Origin: Ooceraea biroi
Lineage: Eukaryota; Arthropoda; Insecta; Hymenoptera; Formicidae
Reading direction: 5' to 3'
Length of the DNA stretch: 64,000 nucleotides
Assembly (NCBI RefSeq): GCF_003672135.1
Contig: NC_039519.1
Location: forward strand, 186,001-250,000
A program made the position numbers and the translations under genes. Positions 30,867 through 43,737 of this stretch are shown here, piece by piece. How positions within the stretch are numbered: the stretch's first letter is position 1; each line of letters starts with the position of its first letter. The notes beneath the pieces were generated by a model, which made no database searches, was not told the DNA's origin, and saw only the letters and a list, made by a program, of their open reading frames with translations.

Positions 30867-32940
30867 AGATGTCGGATGAAACAATAATGGCTGTTTATTT
30901 CGCTGTGGATTTTGTATACCAAAAGAAGCTCTTTCCAATTAAGCCCCCGATTGTCTCAGTTTTAGTCTCGCACTATGCGAGAGATTTTACTCGATTTATT
31001 TTTCGAGTTAGGCTTTTCTATCACTGCACGATAATTATCTCAAAGGAATTTTGTCACAACGTAAGAAGGTAAGGTCTTAATTGTTCTAGCATTGATCGAG
31101 GAAGATTTTTGCAATGCGATAATAATATCCTACAAAATTAATAATCAATAATCTCTGCGTACGTTATTTTATAAAAGTAATTCTTACGATTCTCGAAGGG
31201 ATTCTGAAAATTTGTAAATAAAGCTTTGCATTTTTTTATTGGTTTTACATCGCAATTTTTCGATTGTACAAATTGAATCATGTAAAAATTAGTGACTCAA
31301 TATCTGTATATAAGCAGTGATAATACATTGATATTATTGTTTAAGTATACCTTGCATTTCGAATCGCGGCGATTCAGGAGTGATTCGGCTGCTCATTTAT
31401 TAATTATAAGCAATAGAGCAGCAATATAACCATGAATGAATGGACGATGATTCCAAAATATTCAAAATCAAAATTGATACATCAAGAGGTCTGATATTAT
31501 GATGATAATTATGTAACGCTAAATGAAAATTACTAATAAGCTATTTATATATATACATATATATTGTAATATAGTTATATAAATATGTTATATTTTCCCA
31601 TAAAATATTTTATTGCTATTTTATTAAGTACCAGAAAATCTATATTTATCGTTAACTTAACAAATTAAGAATACATAAAAATAAGAAGAATGGATCAAAT
31701 TTGAAACTGATCTACATAAGATTTTTAAACTATTAAATAATTTTAAAGATTTTTTCAAGGTAATTCAAAATTGTATTAATTATATCCATTAATATTTTGT
31801 TTTTTCAGAATTAAGATTTAGATAAAAGTAAATAGAATTTATATATTATACATATAAAATATATTAAAACGATATATCTCTAAATTTTAGATTTTACTTT
31901 ATTTTATTTGCGTTAAATTAAAATGTATGGTTAATGATTAATGCTTGCAAATGCAATATTGTTGTACCTCTCTATTACGATTCCGTAAGGAACATTTTTG
32001 CATTTATCGTCTCACTTATGATAAATTCGTTCTTGATTAATCACACATCTAATTTATGTTAATCAAATCGAACTTTCGTGTTTGTTTCTGTTTTTATTCC
32101 ATTCCGAGAAGACGTGATGTGATATTTCCTCAATCCGATCTATGACGTCCATATTCTAAAAGCAACGATTAGTCAGTGTATGAGGAAAGATTGCTTTTAT
32201 CGTGACACAATTAGGGAAAGCCATTGCATTACCGTTGAAAGCATTTTCTATCGAACTGCCATTCTCCACTCCTATTGGGATTTCTACGAACACGTATTTC
32301 ACAATTGGAATTAACTTGGGATGCTAACTTGCTTTGAAAGCGAGTTTACCGTAGCGCGGGAAAACCGCTTTGTGAGAAGGAAAAGAGGAAAACACGATAA
32401 TCGTGTAGGAATTGAGAATCCAAGTATTTTCGAGACTTTATGGAATTTCTCGTGTATGATAAAAGTCTTTTTCTACGAACTATAACTATTCAAACAAATC
32501 TGAAAAAATCTTATCTGAAATAAAATAAATATGACAATTCCCTAGGAAAATCAGGATATTATAATTTATTATACACATACATATATAACTCAAATATTTC
32601 ATTTATGTTTCTTAAATCTTATCTTATTTACCTTATTTGGAAAGCTATATTTTTTATCTTTTTATTTATTTCCGCGTTGAACTATTTGTATCTGTATTCG
32701 ATATAGTCACATCAAATCAAGCATGTAAATCAAATAGTTACGAGCACGAGTCAGTAAGATATAGGTATAATTTAAGATATAAACAAACACACCAGTCATC
32801 GAGGTATATCGGATCAAGAAGATGGACGTATTTCGTCTCTGCTCATAAAGTGAGCGTCCTGTGCGCTGATCGAAGGTCCGATGGAAGCCGCGAGTAACTC
32901 AAGTGCATCTTATTGTGTACCATTTTTTTCACGGTGAAGC
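30867..32940. other. RIC1 3' UTR and AT-rich intergenic DNA
   Basis: AATAAA at 31217-31222 is a likely RIC1 polyadenylation signal, about 350 bp after the stop. The rest is AT-rich with short TA runs near 31540-31580. No coding sequence was recognised. Confidence 0.45.
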
Positions 32941-32960
32941 ATCTAAAGCAAAACTTTCAG

Positions 32961-32990
32961 AGAAATGGCAAATTCATTACCTCCTCCTGG
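32961..32990 (+). other. Candidate distal first coding exon of the SLC26 gene
   Basis: ATG at 32965 opens MANSLPPPG and meets a strong GTAAGA donor at 32991. It may begin after an ACTTTCAG acceptor or belong to a longer 5' exon. Joined to 49656 the phase is exact (GG plus A gives glycine, then Met). The exon is 16.7 kb from its proposed partner, so the link is inference only. Confidence 0.35.
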
Positions 32991-33153
32991 GTAAGATACA
33001 AAAATACACAGAAAAAATTGATTCTTTAATTCTCTTGGGTTAAAAATAATATCAAATTTCCTCAAGTTCCTCAAAATTGCTTTATGTAAAGTATATTATC
33101 TTTTTTACTTTTCTGATATATTTTTCTATCGTTCTCTTTTGTTGTATACATAT

Positions 33154-33878
33154 CCCAGGCAGCACATGTTAGCCCAATATATGTTTCTTAGACGTATCTA
33201 ATGTCTAAGAAACATAAAGTACCATTTAAGAAACGGTTTAAATAGAAACCGTTTTTAGACCTAAATTTTAAAAACGTATTTTTCACGTTTCCACAGAAAC
33301 GAAAAATGTGTTTTATTAAATTGATTTGAAATTATATAATTAATATAGAAAAAATAGTAATTTCTACTTACTTTGCGAGTATTCATTATTTTTACATCAT
33401 ACGTTTCAATGTACTCGATTATGGAACAAGAGACAAAAATCAACACAAGTGTGTGTGATTCCCACCTCTGATTCACCAAGCGACCGATAGATGGCCAGGC
33501 CAGACGTGACGTTCTCGCAAGTAACATTTGTTATCACCTTGTAAATAACCATCCGGAAAACCGATCCAATACTCTTTTCTTCTGAAACTTTTGAGATCAC
33601 TATTACTTGAAGTGATATTTCAAAAGAGTGAGATTCCACTACACGAAATTTAGAGAGTAATTCATAAAATATAAAAATCTAGTTTTTTACAAAAATGTGA
33701 TTTAACTCTGTCTATCTTTGAGGCACTGATATATAGAATGATAAATATTTTTCTGATGGTTTCTGAAACGTGTTTTTGCCGAAAAAGAAACGTTTTTTCG
33801 TTGGACATTTTTCTCCTAAATAAACGTTACGGCAAAAGGTTTATGAAACGGTTTTGAAACCAATGTGTGCTGCCTGGG
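33154..33878. mobile_element. Non-autonomous element with CCCAGGCAGC ends (725 bp)
   Basis: CCCAGGCAGCACATG at 33154 and its near-complement TGTGTGCTGCCTGGG ending 33878 are flanked by ATAT on both sides, a possible 4-bp duplication. Internal inverted motifs built on AAACGG and GTTTCT repeat several times. The open frames at 33261-33639 resemble no known protein. Confidence 0.7.
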
Positions 33879-33980
33879 ATATATATGTGTACATGCTAAC
33901 TATTAAATGACTACTAGGTTTATTTTAATAAAATTATAATAATTATGAGAAGAATTATTTTATCTCGTTTAACATACATA

Positions 33981-34560
33981 CAGGGTGTTTCCTAAGTAAG
34001 TAGACAAACTTAAAGAGGATATTCCTTGGCTTATTTTAAGAAGAAAAGGTCATATAAACATATGTCCTAAACTGCTTTGTTTTCCAAAAAAAAGTACATC
34101 ACTGTTTTCGTTCAATTTTCGTTTATTATAGAACAGTTTGTGTTATTGCAAATGAAACAAATGAAAAACAATAGTAACCAAAAAGAATAATTATAACGAA
34201 AAAGAAAATAGTAACTAAAAAGAAAAATAATAACATCACAGTAACTGCTGAAAATGTCCACCTGCAGCCATGATACACGCCTCAACTCTCCTTTCCATTG
34301 ATTGACGTACACGCTCAAAAATACCTGGAGTGTCTGAAACGAGTGTTCACTTGCGGCGCCGCGAGACCATCCCCACTCCATCCCCACCGCTGTTGACTCG
34401 TACTGCAAAAGCACGCTATCCGAAAAGTGAATGAAAACAGTGATGTACTTTTTTTGGAAAACAAAGCAGTTTAGGACATATGTTTATATGACCTTTTCTT
34501 CTTAAAATAAGCCAAGGAATATCCTCCTTAAGTTTATCTACTTACTTAGGAAACACCCTG
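33981..34560 (-). mobile_element. TA-flanked CAGGGTGTTT element (580 bp)
   Basis: Terminal inverted repeats of about 130 bp begin CAGGGTGTTTCCTAAGTAAG, with TA at 33979-33980 and 34561-34562. The interior carries a transposase C-terminal remnant on the minus strand. This is a deletion derivative of an autonomous element. Confidence 0.85.
34235..34336 (-). pseudogene. Transposase C-terminal tail
   Basis: The minus-strand frame reads GIFERVRQSMERRVEACIMA followed by AGGHFQQLL and a stop at 34237-34235. This is the C-terminus typical of the same insect Tc1/mariner-like transposase group as the remnant at 20522-20751. The upstream catalytic domain has been deleted. Confidence 0.7.
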
Positions 34561-35653
34561 TATAGCATAAACAAACTTTGATCATATTTCGATATGGTTT
34601 GTAAAGAGGTTTTACAAGCCTTCTTTGCAGTTTTTAGCAATCTCGTTTTTATGATCTAAAATAGGATATTTGTTCACCCTCCATATTGTGTCCGGCTTCC
34701 TAAAATTGAGAAAATATCGAAGCCCTTGGAAATGTATGGAATTGCTTGACAGTCTTCAGGAATCATTTTAATCAAGCACGCCATTTCTTATCGATACTAA
34801 AAGACGCATATTGAATAAGATAAAATCATTATTATTATTATCATAGTAGCGCCTTTTAAGTAAAATAATCGTAAAATAATACATTTATTTAATCGCCGAA
34901 CTGTGCGTATTATATTACGAGTAATTACACTTTTATTACTGTATTTTATTTTCTGTATGAGAGAAGCTAGTTGATTAATTTTCGAAAAACCATATTATTG
35001 TACAAGATATTTGATTGTACCACTTTCTTGTATTGCTTTCATCGATCATCTTAACATTATCGGTTATCATTTATCTGTAGAAATGATACACGATAAATGT
35101 CATCGCTCTTGATAGAATTCGACAGCTCTTAGGGCAATTAAGAATGTAATCTTATCCAGCGGTGATTTAACAGAGCGACATGAACAAACGTCCTTCTTTT
35201 CTTTTTCTTAGAAGATATTATTTTTGGCATTACACTATGTGCGTTCTTAACGCAAAAGTACATAACGATGCTGCAGGGGACTTTGCAAACAATATATATA
35301 TATGCTGATATGCGGTATCACTATACACATATTTTAACGGTGTTTTTTGTACAGCATTTGTGTGACCTGCTATCTTCTTTTATTTCTTCATTTATTGCTT
35401 TATTCATAAAACGAAAAGAACAATTAATATTTTATGGAAAACATTTTGTTCTCTGTATCTGTTACGATAATTGGCTGTTATGGGACTTTGTGCTGTAAAT
35501 TACTGACGTTCGAACACATCACATGAATCGCTAATAGACGTCATCATAAGGCGACCAACGGCATCATAATGCTGATGTTGTAAATCTATCAAAAGTATTG
35601 ACGCTTAACCGCACTACGTTGTAGTTTCGTCTAGGAGAGATATAAAAGATATA

Positions 35654-36511
35654 CAGGGTGGCCCATTTTAATTTATACAGTCGATTTTTTAAAAAACTAA
35701 AAGAGATACGAAAAAATGTTTCAGACAGACATGTCACGATTTCGAGGGGGACATAAGATGATACTATTGGTTTGATCTTGAATAGTCGTTTGAAGGTCAC
35801 GCGAAGATCACCTTCAATTTCTTAAATTGAAACCCCAATTTTTTATTGCAGATTCTTATTCTCCATCGAAAAGTAACTTTTGTCTGAAACATTTTTCCGA
35901 AAAATGTCATCTTATGTCCTTAAAATGTCCTCAAAACTCATCTTGAAGATCATTTTAAGAACATAAGATGACATTTTTCGGAAAAATGTTTCAGACAAAA
36001 GTTGCATGTTTTCTCGCGTAGAATCCGAATCCATAATAAAAAATACCATGTCTCATTAAAAAAAAATTTCAGACCGGAAGTTAGAATTCTGAAATTTTTT
36101 TTTAATGAGACATGGTATTTTTTATTATGGATTCGGATTCTACGCGAGAAAACATGCAACTTTTGTCTGAAACATTTTTCCGAAAAATGTCATCTTATGT
36201 CCTTAAAATGATCTTCAAGATGAGTTTTGAGGACATTTTAAGGACATAAGATGACATTTTTCGGAAAAATGTCTCAGACAAAAGTTACTTACTTTTCGAT
36301 GGAGAATAAGAATCTGCAATAAAAAGTTGGGGTTTCAATTTAAGAAATTGAAGGTGATCTTCGCGTGACCTTCAAACGACTATTCAAGGTCAAACCAATG
36401 GTATCATCTTATGTCCCCCTCGAAATCGTGACATGTCTGTCTGAAACATTTTTTCGTATCTCTTTTAGTTTTTTAAAAAATCGACTGTATAAATTAAAAT
36501 GGGCCACCCTG
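35654..36511. mobile_element. TA-flanked nested palindrome with CAGGGTGGCC ends (858 bp)
   Basis: The ends CAGGGTGGCCCATTTTAATT and complement are flanked by TA at 35652-35653 and 36512-36513. The whole element is one palindrome centred near 36080. Each half contains a smaller palindrome built on AACATAAGATGACATTTTTC, centred near 35937 and 36215. Matching open frames on the two strands (35950-36159 and 36002-36211) are palindrome translations and not genes. Confidence 0.85.
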
Positions 36512-36513
36512 TA

Positions 36514-39500
36514 TATGATCTCTAAACTAGCTTTTTGCAGAAACGAAACTGAGTAACGGGCTGTTATATGTCAAATATATTAATGGAAAGTTATTCGTGC
36601 GACGATGTTTTTGCTTGAAAATGATCACAAATTGAATATGTGGAAAGAATACATTTCCGCTAAAGAGAGTAATATTCCACGAGAAATAACGTGCACGTAT
36701 ATATTATTGTTAAAAATGTTGACAGGATATTACTAATATCTTTTATTTCATACTTATTTTAACGAAATTTTTATGTATATGGTAGTTAAATCTTAAGGCA
36801 TAATTAATACAATGGGAGAAAAAAATAGAGAGAAAAAGAGAAATAAATATATAAATACATATTATTTTTAATTATCAAGAACAACTGTCTTATAGATAAA
36901 ATTAACAAGTACATCACTTTGAAACAAAATTATTTCCCGTGCTACACCAATAATAAAATTCAACAATTGTTCTTTGCTAACGTGGGTTTTTTGAATGCTG
37001 ACGCAAGATGTACAGGATTTTTTCTCGGGAATTCCTTATTTCCCATTTAGCACAACTGACATCTGTATTCTAATCATTATAAATGGATGACTACGTTAAT
37101 AAATATATAACTTTTAAACTATGAAATAATCAACTGTGCAAAATTCAAGTTTAAACTGATTAGAAAATTAATCGTCAAGTTTACGCACACATGCGCAACA
37201 TAATATACATACCGTGCAAACTTTTGATCATTTTATTTTATATTAGAAATTCTTGCCGATAGATGGATGACGTTATTTACGCGTTATTTCAGTCATATTG
37301 GGCAACGTTATGGTCACACATTATTGCTGATGCATGTGAAAACGAGATGATATCACAAAAATTGATACAGCGAATTCAAAATATAATTATCAAATATATG
37401 TCTTCTTTTTTCTACGATAAATCATATTAAACCATGTACACTGCCACGAAAAGCTGTGCGTAGAATGCTAATTTTAACAGAGTTCTCTATAATGTGATAG
37501 AAATTTGATTTTATTTTAATTAATAAATGTGAGTTTATCAGATTAATGTCACCGAAGAAAAATTTTGCGGCAAAAATAATCATGACATGAGCAAGTATCC
37601 GTTTTCGAGAACATCGAGCTTTGTAGGAGCTTAGGTATAATATCATTGTTTAATTCATCAACAATATGATCCCTCGACGATTATGATGCAAAATGTCTAT
37701 TTCTTAAAGGAAGCGCATTACGTTGTTTGCTTGATATATACTGCTTTCTCAGATGACTGGCTTAATCATGTTTGTGCGCGAAATTCGGGGCACGTGCTTT
37801 CGCTTACATATTACGTCAGTTTTCTTATACTTAATAATACAGAATGCGTCATAGAATGATCGATTATTCAGATCCATAATTGTTTTTAAAGTAGTCTAAG
37901 AATTTGTAGATGATATAGGAATGATATTGAGGAATATATTACACAAAAATGTATTCCAAATTCTAAAAAGAATATATCTTAAAATTAAGTATTATAAAAT
38001 TCATTTACGAAACAACATAAATCTTTTATATACTCGACTATAAGAAACGCAGAATCAAAGAATTTTACTTGAACAAAATTTTGATTTCAATCTTACTTAC
38101 AAAAACTTAAAATCAAAAAGTTGCAATAAAAAATAATGTTTTCACCATTTCAAATCAGACATTTCTAAATTTTTAAATTCTTTATTAAACATTATTTTAT
38201 ATTGCGTTATACATTAATATGAAACTGCTGCAAAATTTCAACGTGAATTTATCTCATCTCATTTTATTTATATTTATAGAGGAAAGTCCCCGATTATGAG
38301 ATACCATATCGATTTTGCCGAATGTAAAGAAATCTATAGGCAGAATTTAAAAATTTAATACGTTATCTTGAAGAGAATTTAATAAGCTTTAGGTTGGTCA
38401 AATGAAAAATCTAATATAAATATTATTTTTTCCGAAAATTAAAAAAATTTGAAAAAAGAGCTTTACGCAGGATCGAGAAAGTGTGCTCCTAATATAAGAT
38501 ACCTCGAGAAATCGGTGTTAAAAGTGCAAAATACATCAGTATTGCAATTAAAAAACTTTATTAGATAGTTTTATAAAAATACTGCTGCCACAGCCTTCGC
38601 CAAATCTTCACGATTCCACTGTCGACGCTTCCTCGTTCCTCTAATCTCCATAGTCAGATTCTATAAAAATTAAATACACAAAAATCCGTAATATAAATTC
38701 GTATTAACTTTGCTTTAGCCTTAAGTAGTATTTTCTTTCTTTTTATTACACTACATAATCCTCATATTCGAGCAATAATGATCTCATATTAAGAGTACCC
38801 TGAATGTCTCATTATACGAGCCACGCGCCCAGCGGTTCCGCGATCATGAAATCTAACCTCTACAATTAAGCAATTCAACAAATCGCGTATTTTCCTGTTA
38901 CTACGATTCTACTCTATCATTGCATACTGAATTTATTGCCAACCATTTCTTTATTATATAATAAACAAGGTTTAAAGACTTACCTCAAGTTCCTTTGTCA
39001 TGTTCACAATTCACAAACCTTTTCTTGCAAAGGCTAAACGCAATAACGAACAATGAAATTTTCACTAAATACATTTTACACCAAGAGTAATAAGATCATG
39101 GTGGAACTAACAGATGGTGCTCAATAGTTTAGCAGAAACCCCATTATCTCATATTAGGAGCATATCTCATAATAGGGGATTCGCCTCTATTTATATTTAT
39201 ATCCTTGTGTTTCAAAACTCCATTCCCTAATTAGAAAACTAGGGAAAAGACGATATGTGTCATTCAATAATTTGTTCAATATAAATTTGTTTAATATTTG
39301 ACATATTTCTAAATGGGTCGATCCGATATGAATTTATTGTTGAACCGCAAAGCTTTCTGGCATTGGCGTGTTATCAGATTGGTAGATCAACTGAAAGCAC
39401 GTGACCGATTAAAATGCCGCAAAACAACGGGATTGCCTTGAAAGTGTACTGCTGGTGCGCATACGATTAAGGTACGTCTGTTCCCTACAGCCGTCGAAAT

Positions 39501-42110
39501 TTGCGAAATATTTACATAATTGCATAATGCAATATAAATACTTAATAAAATTAAGCTCGTGCTTCATTCGTAGAGGTTCTCAATATTTTTAACACTTGTC
39601 ATTTTGCAATTATATGTTAGTTTTCACGTATGAAGATTTCCATACTGTAGTAATTAACATTCTGTCTTTCTATAGGTTTCATTATAATAACTATTATAAT
39701 CAGCCTATTATTTACTCAAAGAAAAAACAGCTTAGAAACTTCAAACGCAGATATAAAATAGAGAATATTGCAAATATTGTTACACTATGCATTCACGCAT
39801 TTTTCAAAGGAAACTTTTCGGCAAATTCTGCTTTGTTAAAATTCGCGAATTAGAGGGTTTTTAACATCTCTCAAATAAGTGATAGGAATGCGGAAAACTA
39901 ATATCATCCATTTGTATCGGCAAGAGAATCTTCGTGCGATTTGTGTCACAGACACAGACAGACGTTGAGAACTCACAATGATGTTACTTTTAATACAACC
40001 TTACAAGCCTGCGAATCATCAAATAAAATTATAAATGATATTTTAATTGCATATCAACATTCAAATATTAAGTATCTGTACATTTGACAAACGTTAATCA
40101 CCCGGAACTGGCAATCATTAACGATGATTTACGAGCGCAGTATCAATATTTATTGTAACGAGTGGTTGATTAGGAATACAGAAAGTGCTAATGGAATTTA
40201 ATCAGTTTACTAAAACGATACGTCATCGAAACGTATTACATCAGAAAGTCTAAACTGGAATATTTAGGATATCCGATTGCACAGAAGTGCATATTAACTT
40301 TAAAATTAAAATTTTAGAAAAATATATCTGAAAATACATAAAATATTATTACAAGTAACATTAATAAGTGCTTTTATTCAAGATAAAGTTCATAAAATTG
40401 AAATTAGCTATTTTATAAATTCGTCTTAATTATGGGCGTATAGCGAAAAAATTGCTAAACAATGCAATAATTGTGCAATTAGTTTATCTGAAATTTTTTG
40501 TACAACGCTGATAAGTCCTCTGTTTGTACAGTTACTGATACCGGTGATGCTTTACATATTCATACCTGTATTAGTCGATTAAAATTGCACTTCACTTCTC
40601 TTTGTCATTAAAGACTTGATCCAGCAAGACGAAAATATGTTTGTTTAAATAATTCGTCACGGAGTCGCGAGAAACGCGAAACGCTTATGTGTGCACACGT
40701 TTTACGATATCATTCGACAATCCGTTTACATTATCAACTAGCTTTATCGAGAGCTACTTGCAGATATGGCGACAATACATCTCACGTATACGGAAAACAT
40801 ATCGATACGAGCGTTGGTATTCGGCTTGTCTTTACAATTGCGCATCTATAAATTTCTCCGTGTGGCTAAATGTATACTCGGATAAGAATGCTTTATCTAC
40901 GTATTGATATGTAGCTTCCGGTACAAAATGTCTATGAAAAAAATCGTTATCTTTCGTATTCACTACATAGTCTGATGCATATCAGTACTCAAGAATACTT
41001 TATCTAATTGTAAGTATTGACATTTATTTCCAATAAAAATAGCCTTTCTGCAATATTAGTGGAATAAGAAATAATTCAATCAATAATAATTATATATACC
41101 ATTAGTTATTTGAAATATCCAATTAAAATGTTAAATAATTATCTCTGGGAATAATTAAAAATATATAGGGAATCTTCGTGCTTCTCGTGGCTCCGTGAAG
41201 GATTTCTTAGCAAACATTTTCTCGTCTGCAAACACAATTTATTGTTTAATTCACTACTTAACGATAGAAGAACGATGTGCGATATTGCCTCAATATTGTT
41301 ATCATCAACTAATGCAGATATGAGAATATAAGCTCGCAGAATCGGGAAAATAGGAGATTTGAATATTACTTTGTGCAATTTTATAAGTGTTATCTGCTTC
41401 TCTAATGCATATTCAAATGTTTAGTTTATAAATGAAACTTTAATATTTAAAAATTATTTAATTAAAGAGTAGATAATTTAATTAATGAAGAGAGATAAGG
41501 CATGTAACAGATATAAAAGATTTCAATTTGTATAAATTTGCAGTATAATAAATGATATCGGTCTTTTTATTGCTCTCCAAGCACGCTCTCTTCGTGATAG
41601 TCAACAACTCACAGAAACCTAGCATTCCAAAATGTCAATCGCGATTTATCACGAAAGCGATACTGTTTTCTGGAAACGGGGAAAATGTAAAAGATAAGCC
41701 GTCATTAATGTTTCATAAAAATTTAATTCACATTCGAGTGTACAGATTACATTTTATCAATAAGTGGAAATTAGAACTCGTAGTAACTATAGCTTCAAGA
41801 TCCGTAACGATCTGGAATTCAGCCGGAATCCAGTCTTATCGCAAAATACAATATTTCTCTCGCGATTATCTAAGTAAGCACCTAGAATATATGTATTAAC
41901 CGAACGTATTATTATTATTTATTACTGAATAATTAATTATTTTTAAATTCATTATTTTATCGTACATATATATGTTTCTCTGTATTTATTCAATCCACCC
42001 CATTGTTAACCATCATGAGTTACCTGAACGACGAAGGATCTCAAGAGACGACATTCGCCAGAAGGGGCCCATGAAAAGTTTTGTCACACGCGAGTGCGAC
42101 ACAATTTATA
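36514..42110. other. AT-rich DNA without recognised genes
   Basis: Apart from the element at 38279-39188, no coding, RNA or repeat feature could be supported. Short open frames (for example 39596-39853 and 41552-41899) have no recognisable domains. If the distal SLC26 first exon is real, this is intronic. Confidence 0.4.
38279..39188. mobile_element. Possible non-autonomous element with TATGAGATA ends
   Basis: GAGGAAAGTCCCCGATTATG at 38279 and the complement of GAGGCGAATCCCCTATTATG ending 39188 form imperfect inverted ends. The motif TATGAGATA or its complement recurs inside. The target duplication is unclear and there is no coding frame. Confidence 0.45.
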
Positions 42111-42114
42111 TGCT

Positions 42115-42781
42115 AGATTATTGTTGATGACACGCGTATCACGCCGCGCTACCAGTGCGCGCGATCAGCGATCGAATCGGAATCCTCGGCGGCGAACTCA
42201 AAGCCGGAATCGAGTTGCACGTGACGATTAGTTTCTTCTCCTGCGACGTCATCGCGGGGGAGGCTGAGGTCGTCGAGGAGAGAGGGAGTTCGCCCCGGTC
42301 GCGAACGGCGAAGCGTTTAAATGGCCGACCGCACGTCGCCGCGATCTCAGTTTTGCGATCGCGTCGGGAAAACCGCTCCGAAATACCGTACACGCATCGT
42401 GTCCCGGAAGCGTCTTCTGCACTTCCGCGTTTTCCGCAACGCTTCTTCCGAGCGAACGCAGTTAGTGGCTGGAGCTCGGCTGGAGACCGGACGTCGGCTC
42501 GAGGAGAGACCGGAAGCGCAAGAGGTTTCGCCGTGACTCACCGAACTTCCTTTGCTGAAGACTGCTCTTTTCCGGTAATCGACGTTTCGGCGAAGCTTCG
42601 CTCGCGCGATGTCTCACGGTAGCAGGGATCAATATCCTCGCAGCTGAACGCGGGATTCGAATTCTTCGAGGAAAGAAGCTAACGCGCTGCGGCCTCCTGC
42701 GACTCCCCTTGTCGCGAACAGATTCCTTGACGATTAAGCAAACGGGTTTTCCCTTCAGGTGGAATACCGAGTAGACTCTAA
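42115..42781 (+). promoter_or_regulatory. CpG island with candidate non-coding first exon
   Basis: This is a sharply GC- and CpG-rich block in otherwise AT-rich DNA, ending at a GTGAGT donor (42782). It is the nearest promoter-like sequence upstream of the SLC26 coding exons, whose first certain exon needs an upstream spliced partner. The open frames on both strands here follow from composition and are not credible proteins. Confidence 0.5.
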
Positions 42782-43067
42782 GTGAGTGAATTTGCTACAA
42801 TTCTTTATTCATTTTCAGAATTTACTTTAGATTTAAAAAGTAATTCTGAATTTACATAGTAACACAGAGTAATGATTTATTACTCGTAATAATACTGACT
42901 TTAATGTAGCCTGATCTATCTTATATCATGAATCCAACAATATCTTGATGACTGAAATTTTAAAACTTAAATCAAGTTTACAACTGAGAAATTTCCCGAA
43001 TATGAACATTGTTTATTTTTGCGTGAATTTCTTCGCTATGAATTTCTTTATTTATTTATTTACGATA

Positions 43068-43735
43068 CACAGTAAAAAATAAAATGTTAATTTTAACATT
43101 TTTTGCATGTCCCAGAAAGTGCACTCTAAATTTTAAGTTAAAGTAACTCATTCGTCATATGTTACTTCTTGACAAACTAGAAATGTTAAGTAATTAACAT
43201 AATACTTTACATTTATGTTTGTTATTGTAACTTTAAGTGTGATGTAAAAATAACATACAAAGTAATTGAAAACTACATGGAAGAGAAGTTACAATAACGC
43301 ATCAGAAAAGTTGATAGAACATTTTCGTTCATACAATATGAACATTTACTTTTTATGTTATATTAACACATGATAGTAATTGTTTCAACTTAAATTATTT
43401 TTGATAGAAACATTTAATGTTAGTAAATTTGATTATTTTATATGTCAAAGTTCATGATTATTTGAAGATTTACTTTAACTTCTTTTAGAATGTTAAACTG
43501 ACTTTGTGACATGTTGATTGTTTAAAATTATTGTGTTAAAAGCATTTGAAATAATATTCCATTTCTAAGAGACATACACAAAATGTTAAGTTATGAAGTT
43601 AACATTAATGTAACATATAAAATTGTTATAAAAATAATAACATATCAGTTGTATGTTAATTTTACACTGAAGTAGTAATCAAAACATGGCAACGCAAGAA
43701 AATTTTAACATATGGACGCACAATTTTTAACGGTG
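43068..43735 (-). mobile_element. 668-bp TA-flanked element, second copy
   Basis: This is a near-identical inverted copy of 29832-30499, with the same length and the same CACAGTAAAAAAT and CACCGTTAAAAATTGTG ends. TA lies at 43066-43067 and 43736-43737. Confidence 0.85.
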
Positions 43736-43737
43736 TA

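Noticed and set aside
41552..41899. 115-residue open frame
   Set aside because: No recognisable domain, AT-rich composition and no splice or promoter context; likely chance.
42155..42622. 155-residue and overlapping frames in the CpG island
   Set aside because: Arg/Ser-rich translations on both strands follow from GC composition. The region is better read as promoter or 5' UTR.
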